A stretch of DNA of 18,386 nt, taken from contig CAYUCV010000020.1 in the NCBI GenBank assembly GCA_964443545.1, forward strand, positions 1-18,386, given 5' to 3'. The position numbers and the translations under genes are program-made. This document shows positions 6,482 to 12,384 of the stretch, piece after piece. The DNA is from JBAZKV01 sp964443545 (GTDB lineage Bacteria > Margulisbacteria > WOR-1 > JAKLHX01 > JBAZKV01). The notes under the pieces are model-generated. The model was not told where the DNA came from. It worked only from the letters and a program-made list of their open reading frames with translations, and did not search any database. Each line of letters begins with the position of its first letter. Within the stretch, counting starts at the first letter, position 1.

Positions 6482-7665
6482 GGACAGCCTATTTTGACTG
6501 CTTCAGCGGCGCCTGCGGCAATATGATACTGGGGGCGCTCGTTGATGCGGGATTAAGCATAAAGAAGTTGAAGGCAGAGCTTAAGAAACTTAAACTTTCC
6601 GGATACGATATAACGGCCCGCAAGATCAGCAAGAACGGGATATCCTGTACCTACCTGGATGTAAAGATAAAACCGGTAAGGGCAATTCACGAATTGCCCC
6701 TCCATAAGCATCATCCTCACCGAAATCTCCGCGACATCACCCGTCTCATCACCCGCAGCAAACTGTCAAGATCGGTAAAGGAACGCTCTGTCGCCGTCTT
6801 TACCCGGCTGGCTAAGGCCGAAGCTAAAGTGCACGGAACAAGCATCTACAAGATCCATTTCCACGAAGTCGGGGCTGTTGACGCCATTGTGGATATTGTC
6901 GGATCTGTGGTAGGACTGGAACTCCTGAAAATAGAAAAAGTGTACTGCTCTCCTTTACCTTTAAGTCGCGGTTTTGTTGACTGCTCTCACGGAAGACTGC
7001 CGGTCCCGGCGCCGGCTACCATGGAACTGTTAAAAGGCATTCCCCTTTATAAAATAGATGTGGACAAAGAATTGGTCACCCCCACGGGCGCTGCCATTTT
7101 AACCTCTCTTGCGGATTCATTTGGCAATATGCCGGACATGATGGTATCAAAGATAGGATACGGCGCCGGAAAAGCGGAGCTCGAACACCCCAACACGCTC
7201 CGAATGATGATCGGAGAGACTTCGGATACAAAAGCCGCCGACAAGGTCATTTCGGTCGAGACCAATATCGATGATATGAACCCTCAGATCTACAACTATC
7301 TGTTTGAACGCTTATTTGCTGCCGGCGCACTTGATGCTTATATCTCACACATTCAAATGAAAAAAAACCGGCCGGGGATTCTGCTTACCGTTATCTCTTC
7401 AAAGAAAGACCTCCAGAAGGTGCTGGATATCCTGTTCAGGGAAACTACCACCATAGGAGTAAGGATGAGAGAATATGACCGGAAGTGTCTAGAAAGAAAA
7501 GTATTTTCCATTAAAACAAAATACGGCAACCTCAAAGCAAAAGCATCCTTCCTGAACAACCAAGCCGTAAATATCCAACCGGAATATGAAGACTGCAGGC
7601 TGGCCGCGATAAAGAACAAGGTCCCGCTAAAAATAGTAATGAAAGAAGCAATAAAAAATGCTTGA
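6478..7665 (+). CDS. larC: LarC, nickel-inserting cyclometallase for the NPN cofactor
   Basis: LarC inserts nickel into pyridinium-3,5-bisthiocarboxylic acid mononucleotide in a CTP-dependent reaction, completing the cofactor of LarA-type racemases. The protein has 395 residues. The start is MRTAYFDCFSGACGNMILGAL, typical of the family (ATG 6478, overlapping the larB stop). Next come IHFHEVGAVDAIVDIVGSV, VPAPATMELLKGIPLY, ELVTPTGAAIL, then VETNIDDMNPQIYNYL and LFRETTTIGVRMREYDR of the C-terminal domain. Both LarC1 and LarC2 parts are in one open frame, so the programmed frameshift known in Lactobacillus is not needed. A 28-bp palindrome at 6676-6703 adds VRAIHELPLH just before HPHRNLRDI. The last 8 bases overlap the RNase H gene. 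Confidence 0.93.
   Translation: MRTAYFDCFSGACGNMILGALVDAGLSIKKLKAELKKLKLSGYDITARKISKNGISCTYLDVKIKPVRAIHELPLHKHHPHRNLRDITRLITRSKLSRSVKERSVAVFTRLAKAEAKVHGTSIYKIHFHEVGAVDAIVDIVGSVVGLELLKIEKVYCSPLPLSRGFVDCSHGRLPVPAPATMELLKGIPLYKIDVDKELVTPTGAAILTSLADSFGNMPDMMVSKIGYGAGKAELEHPNTLRMMIGETSDTKAADKVISVETNIDDMNPQIYNYLFERLFAAGALDAYISHIQMKKNRPGILLTVISSKKDLQKVLDILFRETTTIGVRMREYDRKCLERKVFSIKTKYGNLKAKASFLNNQAVNIQPEYEDCRLAAIKNKVPLKIVMKEAIKNA
6676..6703. repeat. 28-bp palindromic insert, copy 3 (in larC)
   Basis: Arms GTAAGGGCAATTC and GAATTGCCCCTCC flank AC, with two mismatches between arms. It is read in frame as V-R-A-I-H-E-L-P-L-H, the same phase as copies 1 and 4. The middle differs from the other copies while the GGGCA/TGCCC edges are kept. 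Confidence 0.85.
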
Positions 7666-8062
7666 GGTCTATACCGACGGCGCCTGCAGGGGAAATCCCG
7701 GGCAGTGCGGTATCGGGGTTTCAGCCGTTAAGAGCGGCAAAACGGTTTTTGAGGTGTCCGAGCATATAGGCAAAGGAACCAATAATACTGCGGAGTATTT
7801 TGCCCTTATCAGAGGCCTTGAAGAGACTTTGATAAAGGGCTTTACGGAAGCCCATTTTATGGCGGATAGCGAGCTTTTGGTAGAGCAGATCAACGGAAGA
7901 TATAAAGTAAAGAACGAGCAGTTAAGGCTTTTATTCTTTCAGGCAAGATCGCTGATAGGCAGGTTCAAGACCTTTAAGATAGCCCATATCCCTAGAGAAA
8001 AGAACAAAAGAGCCGACGCTCTGGCAAACCTCGGCATAGACAACGCAAACACTCCTACCTGA
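7658..8062 (+). CDS. Ribonuclease HI family protein
   Basis: RNase H-fold nuclease of 134 residues that cuts RNA in RNA-DNA hybrids. YTDGACRGNPGQCGIG carries the first catalytic Asp (D7). NTAEYFALIRGL gives E46, MADSELLVEQINGRYKVKN gives D70, and IPREKNKRADALANLG gives D120, completing the DEDD set. The length matches the short bacterial RNase HI-like group (YpdQ/RnhA-like) without an N-terminal hybrid-binding domain. ATG 7658 overlaps the end of larC by 8 bases, so translation is probably coupled. The stop is only a few bases before the RNase P RNA promoter. Confidence 0.9.
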   Translation: MLEVYTDGACRGNPGQCGIGVSAVKSGKTVFEVSEHIGKGTNNTAEYFALIRGLEETLIKGFTEAHFMADSELLVEQINGRYKVKNEQLRLLFFQARSLIGRFKTFKIAHIPREKNKRADALANLGIDNANTPT

Positions 8063-8066
8063 AAAA

Positions 8067-8075
8067 TGCTAGAAT
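8067..8075 (+). promoter_or_regulatory. Extended -10 promoter of RNase P RNA
   Basis: TGCTAGAAT (TG-n-TAGAAT) predicts a start at about 8082, within two bases of the 5' strand of helix P1. This agreement supports both calls. Confidence 0.7.
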
Positions 8076-8083
8076 ATTCTTAA

Positions 8084-8454
8084 GGGCAAGCTGGACGGTC
8101 GCCTTCTTGCTCAAAACGCTTCGAGGGGCTTGCCCCGAGCGAGCGCAGCGAGTCGAGGGGGAGGAAAGTCCGGGCTGCACAAAGCGGTGGCAGATAACGT
8201 CTGCCGGAGGAAACTCCAGGGAAAGTGCCACAGAAATCACACGGCCGAATTCCCGCCTAAAGCGGGGATGGCAAAGTTGAAACTGTGAGGTAAGAGCTCA
8301 CATTCTTTTATGGGGACATAAGAGAAGGCAAACCCCACCTGCAGCAAGGCATTGAATTGCCGCATCGAGGTGTCCAGCAATGGGCATCCCAGATAGATGG
8401 CCGTACATCCCGGGTAACTCCGGGTGGACAGAACCCGGCTTATAGGCTTGCCCT
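8084..8454 (+). ncRNA. rnpB: RNase P RNA (bacterial class A)
   Basis: The catalytic RNA that matures tRNA 5' ends. P1 is formed by GGGCAAGC (8084-8091) and GCTTGCCC (8446-8453). The universally conserved GAGGAAAGTCCGGGCT lies at 8161-8176 and its late partner ACAGAACCCGGCTTATAGG at 8428-8446 (P4/P1 side). GAGGTAAGAGCTCAC near 8287-8301 is the conserved P10/P11 region. The GCAGATAACGTCTGCCGG segment follows the first conserved region as usual. The P3 region (about 8112-8160) is largely made of a CCCCGAGC...GTCGAGGGG dispersed repeat. The gene has its own extended -10 promoter and a terminator whose left arm contains the 3' strand of P1. Ends are estimated from P1 pairing. Confidence 0.95.
8120..8160. 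repeat. CCCCGAGC...GTCGAGGGG repeat in the P3 region of rnpB
   Basis: GAGGGGCTTGCCCC forms a small hairpin, followed by GAGCGAGCGCAGCGAGTCGAGGGG. It has the same core as the repeats in the flavoprotein gene and before the first tRNA-Leu. It directly abuts the conserved GAGGAAAGTCCGGGC of RNase P RNA. Confidence 0.75.
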
Positions 8455-8496
8455 TCGACTCACTTCGTTCGCTCAGGGCAAGCCCTATGATTTTTT
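8445..8496 (+). terminator. Terminator of rnpB, built from a dispersed repeat
   Basis: A 10-bp perfect stem GGCTTGCCCT (8445-8454) / AGGGCAAGCC (8475-8484) with a 20-base loop rich in TCGACT...TTCGCTC is followed six bases later by TTTTTT. The loop and arms match, on the minus strand, the GAGC...GTCGA repeat family. The left arm includes the 3' strand of P1. Confidence 0.75.
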
Positions 8497-8502
8497 ATTT
8501 TA

Positions 8503-8511
8503 TGCTATGAT
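8503..8511 (+). promoter_or_regulatory. Extended -10 promoter of yjbQ (leaderless)
   Basis: TGCTATGAT (TG-n-TATGAT) ends exactly 6 bases before ATG 8518, so the predicted +1 is the A of the start codon. No Shine-Dalgarno is present. Confidence 0.55.
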
Positions 8512-8517
8512 CCTGTC

Positions 8518-8931
8518 ATGAAAACCTACACAGAATACCTAAAGATCAAGACAAAGAATGAAAAGGAATTCATCAACATCACCCCTGAAGTTGAAAGAGC
8601 GATCGAAAAGTCCGGAATATCCGACGGGATGGCGCTCGTTTCCGCCATGCATATAACGGCCTCCGTGTTCGTAAATGACGAGGAGAGCGGCTTAAAAAAA
8701 GACCTGATGGAATGGGCGGAAAAAACAGCACCGGACAGGCCTGATTACAGGCACCACATGACGGGAGAAGATAACGGGGACGCTCACTTAAAATCCCTGC
8801 TTTTTAACCATGAGATAATCGTACCCATAACCAAAGGCCGCCCAGACTTCGGGCCCTGGCAGCAGATCTTTTACGGCGAGTGGGACGGACAGAGAGAAAA
8901 AAGGGTGATAATCAAGATCTTAGGCGTCTGA
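8518..8931 (+). CDS. yjbQ: YjbQ/UPF0047 family protein (secondary thiamine-phosphate synthase)
   Basis: A 137-residue protein with the complete UPF0047 signature: MHITASVFVNDEESGLKKDL, YRHHMTGEDNGDAHLKSLLF, IIVPITKGRPDFGPWQQIF and a closing EWDGQREKRVIIKILG. Homologues are trimers with a His-rich metal/active site and show weak thiamine-phosphate synthase activity; the physiological role is still uncertain in the family. The three conserved His-containing blocks are intact here. It is a stand-alone gene between the rnpB terminator and the ambiguous region that follows. The -10 spacing suggests a leaderless transcript. Confidence 0.9.
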   Translation: MKTYTEYLKIKTKNEKEFINITPEVERAIEKSGISDGMALVSAMHITASVFVNDEESGLKKDLMEWAEKTAPDRPDYRHHMTGEDNGDAHLKSLLFNHEIIVPITKGRPDFGPWQQIFYGEWDGQREKRVIIKILGV

Positions 8932-9245
8932 ACTCTCCTCGGGGTCTTCCGGCAAGAAATCCACCCGGTTTTTTAACGATATATCTATTAGAGGGGGCTG
9001 TATGGCGCGTATATATTGCCCGATCAACAGTACTTGGCTGCCCGGAGCGTATTCGTCTCGCTTTGGACACCACCAGGTTTTTCGCGACAATCCGGCTGCA
9101 GGAACCACCCATTTTTTCCGCGGGATGAAAAAAGAAGAGATCCCGGACCTGCTGCGGCCCACCTACTCTATCGGGCCCCACGATACCAACTATTCCATCT
9201 GCGGCAGATTTAACGAAGAAGGGTTAGGCCCTAAGCCTCTTTTGT
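8932..9245. other. Ambiguous stretch between yjbQ and ispE
   Basis: About 310 bases without a recognisable gene. Open frames exist on both strands at the same place. One on the plus strand (9002-9310) has a GAGGGGG site before an ATG. One on the minus strand (9162 down to 8920, GTG start) encodes a peptide with WWCPKRDEYAPGS and an acidic tail. Both use CGN arginine codons heavily, unlike the AGG/AGA-rich neighbours. It may be a remnant or a lineage-specific gene; I cannot decide the strand. Confidence 0.5.
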
Positions 9246-9310
9246 TCACGAGGCCGCTATATCGACCCCTTTATCTTGCTCTTCAACAAAGAACGCGTTT
9301 TTGTGTTTAA
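9002..9310 (+). CDS. Possible small hypothetical protein
   Basis: A 102-residue frame with a plausible Shine-Dalgarno (AGAGGGGG, 4 bases before ATG). The predicted protein is Pro/Arg/Tyr-rich, has no membrane segment and matches nothing I recognise. Its last 65 bases overlap the convergent end of ispE, and an overlapping minus-strand frame is equally open. Codon use departs from the neighbours. Treat as doubtful. Confidence 0.3.
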   Translation: MARIYCPINSTWLPGAYSSRFGHHQVFRDNPAAGTTHFFRGMKKEEIPDLLRPTYSIGPHDTNYSICGRFNEEGLGPKPLLFTRPLYRPLYLALQQRTRFCV

Positions 9311-10082
9311 CGTTTATCTTCCTGAAGCTCTCTTGACTTGCGCCGCTGCCAAACACCGCGCTGCCGCTTCCCGTCATCTGAGCGCCGGTGCATCCCGCCT
9401 CCAACAAAGCCTTCTTCACCTCTCCGATCACCGGATACTTGTTTATGACCACTGCCTCAAGATCATTCCCTGTGCTCTGTGTTCTGTGTTCTAAGCTCTG
9501 TGCTCTAAATTTATCCCATTCCTCATACGCCCATTTGGTCGGGACCGAGATATCTGGTTTTATGATGATATATCGTTGGGGCACGCGGCCGCGTGCCCTT
9601 ACATCTTTCTCCATCTTCTCCCCTCTCCCCTTGCATAAGCATCTACCGCCAATAATAAAGAAAGGTACATCTGAACCTATTTGTGCGGCAAGTTCTATCA
9701 GTTCTTTTTCCTTCAATTTTAGCTCCCACATCTTATTCAGGCCAACAAGAACTGCCGCCGCATTCGAAGACCCTCCGCCCAATCCCGCCTCCATAGGAAT
9801 ATTCTTTTTTATCTCTATGCTTATTCCTTTTTCTATATTGAACTTTTTCCTGATCAATTGCGCCGCTTTATAGCAGATATTTCCTTCTCCTGCAGGAACG
9901 TTATCGTCTGAACAATGTATTTCTATCGAATTTCCATCGAATTTCGACCGTATTTCTATCTCGTCATATAGCGAAACATTCTGCATAATGCTTTCTATCT
10001 CGTGGAATCCATCCGGCCTTATCCCAAGGATCTTGAGCGTGAGGTTTATCTTTGCAAATGCTTTCAGTGATATTGATGTCAT
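9246..10082 (-). CDS. ispE: 4-diphosphocytidyl-2-C-methyl-D-erythritol kinase
   Basis: A GHMP kinase of 278 residues that phosphorylates CDP-methylerythritol in the non-mevalonate isoprenoid pathway. SLKAFAKINLTLKILGIRPDGFHEIESIMQ is the N-terminal substrate-binding block. KKNIPMEAGLGGGSSNAAAVL holds the GHMP ATP-binding loop. SDVPFFIIGGRCLCKGRGE and MTGSGSAVFG complete the family. Two repeats are translated in frame: a 28-bp palindrome (9575-9602, VRARGRVPQR) and a 7-bp-period repeat (9473-9507, around SLEHRTQS), both in loops that are variable in IspE. ATG 10082 is chosen; an upstream in-frame TTG at 10115 lies in another repeat. The gene follows rpsT in one operon. Confidence 0.92.
   Translation of the reverse strand: MTSISLKAFAKINLTLKILGIRPDGFHEIESIMQNVSLYDEIEIRSKFDGNSIEIHCSDDNVPAGEGNICYKAAQLIRKKFNIEKGISIEIKKNIPMEAGLGGGSSNAAAVLVGLNKMWELKLKEKELIELAAQIGSDVPFFIIGGRCLCKGRGEKMEKDVRARGRVPQRYIIIKPDISVPTKWAYEEWDKFRAQSLEHRTQSTGNDLEAVVINKYPVIGEVKKALLEAGCTGAQMTGSGSAVFGSGASQESFRKINVKHKNAFFVEEQDKGVDIAAS
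9473..9507. repeat. 7-bp-period repeat (TGCTCTG/TGTTCTG x5) inside ispE
   Basis: Five successive 7-mers: TGCTCTG, TGTTCTG, TGTTCTA, AGCTCTG, TGCTCTA. On the ispE strand it encodes the SLEHRTQSTGN part of the protein without a stop. The 7-base period matches that of the stretch at 1-60 although the words differ. Confidence 0.75.
9575..9602. repeat. 28-bp palindromic insert, copy 4 (in ispE)
   Basis: Arms GTTGGGGCACGCG and CGCGTGCCCTTAC flank GC, with two mismatches. Read on the minus strand as V-R-A-R-G-R-V-P-Q-R, in the same phase as copies 1 and 3. Confidence 0.85.
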
Positions 10083-10100
10083 CTTGCAGGCCTTTGCCTT

Positions 10101-10136
10101 TCTCCCCCTTAACAAGGGGGAGATACAGAGGGGGTT
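10101..10136. repeat. CTCCCCCTT / AAGGGGGAG hairpin repeat between rpsT and ispE
   Basis: A 9-bp perfect stem (10102-10110 with 10114-10122, loop AAC) is followed by ATACAGAGGGGGTT. It begins at the rpsT stop codon and fills most of the gap to ispE. Elements of this type are widespread in environmental genomes. Read from rpsT it lacks a T-run, so it is not an obvious terminator; it may protect or space the transcript. Confidence 0.75.
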
Positions 10137-10395
10137 ATTTTGTCCTGTTGAACAGCTTCATCAGTCTGGATTTTTTGCGGGCGGCGGTCCTTTTGTGGAG
10201 CAGACCTTTTGTCACCGATTTGTCGATCCTCTTTAAGGCATCCTTGAGGGTCTGACTGGCCTGTTCCGATTTAACGCTTATTGCTGTCCTTGCCTCTTTA
10301 ACGGCCTTCTTGACCCTGGATTTTAGGGCCTTGTTGCGCTGCTCGTTCCTTGAGTTGGTCTTGATCCTTTTAATAGCCGATTTTATGTTTGCCAT
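10135..10395 (-). CDS. rpsT: 30S ribosomal protein S20
   Basis: A small basic primary-binding protein of the 30S subunit that contacts 16S rRNA. The 86 residues start with MANIKSAIKRIKTNSRNEQRNK, the S20 signature, and continue with Lys/Arg-rich helices (KSRVKKAVKEARTAI, RIDKSVTKGLLHKRTAARKKSRLMKL). An AAGGGAG site lies about 8 bases before ATG 10395. It is transcribed from the minus-strand half of the symmetric promoter at 10418-10434 and is followed by ispE. The gene is complete and of the usual length. Confidence 0.95.
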   Translation of the reverse strand: MANIKSAIKRIKTNSRNEQRNKALKSRVKKAVKEARTAISVKSEQASQTLKDALKRIDKSVTKGLLHKRTAARKKSRLMKLFNRTK

Positions 10396-10417
10396 TATCT
10401 GCTCCCTTAAGTTTTAC

Positions 10418-10434
10418 TATGTTATAATAACATA
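10418..10434. promoter_or_regulatory. Symmetric bidirectional extended -10 promoter (rpsT / accD)
   Basis: TATGTTAT-A-ATAACATA is a perfect 8-1-8 palindrome. The plus strand reads TG-T-TATAAT (10420-10428) and the minus strand TG-T-TATTAT (10432-10424). Predicted starts are near 10435 (accD, 19-base leader with AAAGG) and near 10417 (rpsT, about 22-base leader with AAGGGAG). Confidence 0.65.
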
Positions 10435-10453
10435 CATTAAAGGTTTAGACAAC

Positions 10454-11302
10454 ATGACAATTTCAGAGTGGTTTAACAAGAAAAAAAGCCCTTCCTACTC
10501 TGCCGAGAGGCTCGATATTCCCGGCAATCTCTGGGTCAAGTGCTTTAAATGCAAAGAAACGCTGTTCAACAAAGATCTTGAAGCAAATCTGAAAGTCTGC
10601 CCCAAATGCGGCTATCATTTCAAACTTTCTTCAAAAGAGAGAATAGCCACCCTGCTTGACGAGTCGAGCTTTTCCCCTTACTATCCCGAAATGAGGTCAA
10701 AGGATTTTCTCGGTTTTTTTGACACAAAACAGTACGCAAAAAGGCTGCTTGAGCACGAAGAAAAATCCGGGTTGACCGAAGCGGTGGTCACCGGAGAGGG
10801 CACGATAGGCGGAAAGCATGTCTGTCTGGCGGTAATGGACTTCGGTTTTATGGGCGGCAGCATGGGCTCCGTAGTGGGCGAAAAGATCACCCGAACGGCC
10901 GAAAGGGCCCTAAAACTGCGTCTTCCTCTTATAATAGTATCCACTTCGGGCGGCGCCAGAATGCAGGAAGGCATAATGTCCCTGATGCAGATGGCCAAGA
11001 CATCTTCGGCCCTTGCGATGCTGGGACAAAATAACATCCCTTTCATAAGCATCCTTGCCGACCCTACCACGGGAGGAGTCTCCGCCAGCTTTGCCATGCT
11101 GGGGGACATAAATATTGGCGAACCGGCCGCACTAGTCGGGTTTGCAGGCCCCAGGGTCATCGAGCAGACCGTAAGGCAAAAACTTCCTCCCGGGTTCCAG
11201 AGGTCGGAATATCTTGTGGAGCACGGGATGGTGGACATGGTGGTCGACAGAAAAGAGCTCAGGCAGGTCCTGATAAAATGCCTGGACTGGTTCGGGTACT
11301 AA
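10454..11302 (+). CDS. accD: Acetyl-CoA carboxylase carboxyltransferase subunit beta
   Basis: Beta half of the carboxyltransferase that moves the carboxyl group from biotin to acetyl-CoA to make malonyl-CoA. The protein has 282 residues. The N-terminal zinc ribbon is CFKCKETLF...CPKCGYHF (about residues 32-55). The crotonase-like domain carries FMGGSMGSVVGEK, the oxyanion-region STSGGARMQEG, DPTTGGVSASFAMLGD and GFAGPRVIEQT. ATG 10454 gives the usual start (MTISEWF); a longer in-frame extension upstream would run through the promoter and into the opposite rpsT gene. AccA follows after 4 bases. Confidence 0.95.
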   Translation: MTISEWFNKKKSPSYSAERLDIPGNLWVKCFKCKETLFNKDLEANLKVCPKCGYHFKLSSKERIATLLDESSFSPYYPEMRSKDFLGFFDTKQYAKRLLEHEEKSGLTEAVVTGEGTIGGKHVCLAVMDFGFMGGSMGSVVGEKITRTAERALKLRLPLIIVSTSGGARMQEGIMSLMQMAKTSSALAMLGQNNIPFISILADPTTGGVSASFAMLGDINIGEPAALVGFAGPRVIEQTVRQKLPPGFQRSEYLVEHGMVDMVVDRKELRQVLIKCLDWFGY

Positions 11303-11306
11303 TATC

Positions 11307-12266
11307 ATGCAAAACAGATTTCTCCTTGACTTTGAAAGGCCTATAGCAAGCCTTTACAAAAAGATAGACGAGCTCAAAAAGCTCGGCAAAAGCGGAGCTC
11401 TTGACCTTGAGAGCGAAACCTCTGCTCTCGAAAAAAGGATAGAATCCCTGAGGCGCGAGATCTTTTCGAGCCTGACCCCGATACAGGTCGTATCAGTATC
11501 GCGACATCAGCAAAGGCCCACAACGCTCGATTACATCGGGCAAATATTCGAGGATTTTGTCGAACTGCACGGGGACCGTTATTTTGGGGACGACAATGCC
11601 CTGGTGGGCGGTTTTGCAAAACTTGACGGCAGGCCCGTGATGGTACTGGGACAGCAAAAGGGAAATTCGACAAAAGAGAATATCTTCAGGAACTTCGGCA
11701 TGGCCCATCCGGAAGGTTATCGAAAAGCGCTCAGGCTGATGAAAATGGCGGAAAAATTCAACAACCCGGTGATCTGCCTGATAGATACTCCGGGAGCCTA
11801 TCCCGGTATCGGGGCCGAGGAAAGAGGACAGGCAGAGGCAATAGCCAGAAATCTAAGAGAAATGGCGCTTTTGAAAGTGCCAATGGTCTGCGTAATAACA
11901 GGAGAAGGCGGAAGCGGAGGGGCACTTGGCATAGGGATGGGCAACCGGGTCCTCATGTTCGAATACTCCATCTATTCCGTTATTTCCCCCGAAGGCTGCG
12001 CGGCTATACTTTTTAAGGATGCCTCAAGAGCCGCCGAAGCAGCGCAAAACTTCAAACTCACCGCAAAAGACCTTTTTGAACTAAAAGTAATAGATAGTAT
12101 CATAAAAGAACCGCTGGGAGGCGCCCATAACGACCTTAAGATAGCGGCCGAAAATCTTAAAGAGGCTCTACTTGCTCAATTGAGTGACCTTAAAAATCTT
12201 TCCCCCGAAAATGTAATTAAGGACAGATATAATAAGTTCAGGAACTTCGGCGAATTTATAGAATGA
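11307..12266 (+). CDS. accA: Acetyl-CoA carboxylase carboxyltransferase subunit alpha
   Basis: Alpha half of the carboxyltransferase, 319 residues, the normal length. The N-terminal helical part (LLDFERPIASLYKKIDELKK, LEKRIESLRREIF) docks the subunits. The catalytic part has RPTTLDYIG, FVELHGDRYFGDD, GQQKGNSTKENIFRNFGMAHPEGYRKALRLM, IDTPGAYPGIGAEERGQAEAIARNL, the oxyanion-hole TGEGGSGGALGIGMGN and SVISPEGCAAILFKD. It starts 4 bases after the accD stop without a clear Shine-Dalgarno, which points to translational coupling and 1:1 expression. A dispersed repeat and a tRNA-Leu follow directly. Confidence 0.96.
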   Translation: MQNRFLLDFERPIASLYKKIDELKKLGKSGALDLESETSALEKRIESLRREIFSSLTPIQVVSVSRHQQRPTTLDYIGQIFEDFVELHGDRYFGDDNALVGGFAKLDGRPVMVLGQQKGNSTKENIFRNFGMAHPEGYRKALRLMKMAEKFNNPVICLIDTPGAYPGIGAEERGQAEAIARNLREMALLKVPMVCVITGEGGSGGALGIGMGNRVLMFEYSIYSVISPEGCAAILFKDASRAAEAAQNFKLTAKDLFELKVIDSIIKEPLGGAHNDLKIAAENLKEALLAQLSDLKNLSPENVIKDRYNKFRNFGEFIE

Positions 12267-12267
12267 C

Positions 12268-12295
12268 GGGGCTTTCCCCGAGCGGAGTCGAGGGG
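12268..12295. repeat. CCCCGAGC...GTCGAGGGG repeat abutting tRNA-Leu(CAA)
   Basis: GGGGCTTTCCCC hairpin followed by GAGCGGAGTCGAGGGG. Its last G is also the first base of the tRNA. The core is the same as in rnpB (8120-8160) and in the flavoprotein gene. Confidence 0.75.
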
Positions 12296-12378
12296 CCGGA
12301 GTGGCGGAACTGGCAGACGCGCGCGACTCAAAATCGCGAGTCCGCAAGGGCGTGAGAGTTCGACCCTCTCCTCCGGCA
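12295..12378 (+). tRNA. tRNA-Leu (anticodon CAA)
   Basis: Acceptor GCCGGAG pairs with CTCCGGC before discriminator A. The D-arm is GGCGGAACTGGCAGACGC. The anticodon stem CGCGA/TCGCG holds the loop CTCAAAA, so the anticodon is CAA and reads UUG. A long variable arm (AGTCCGCAAGGGCGT) marks a class II tRNA. The T-arm is GAGAG-TTCGACC-CTCTC. CCA is not encoded. Confidence 0.95.
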
Positions 12379-12384
12379 TGCTTT

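Noticed and set aside
7047..7265. Open frames on the opposite strand of larC, rho and murF
   Set aside because: They are shadows of strongly conserved genes and have no family features or ribosome-binding sites.
6478..7665. Programmed frameshift in larC
   Set aside because: Both LarC parts are in one continuous frame here, so no shift is needed.
9473..9507. Short regular repeats taken as a possible CRISPR array
   Set aside because: Units are 7 bp with no spacers and lie inside ispE; no cas genes are present.
10101..10136. Terminator for rpsT
   Set aside because: The hairpin is strong but no T-run follows it in the rpsT direction, and ispE lies just downstream; it fits a dispersed repeat better.
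10310..10453. N-terminal extension of AccD with a hydrophobic segment
   Set aside because: The extension runs through the symmetric promoter and the opposite-strand rpsT gene; AccD normally begins as from ATG 10454.
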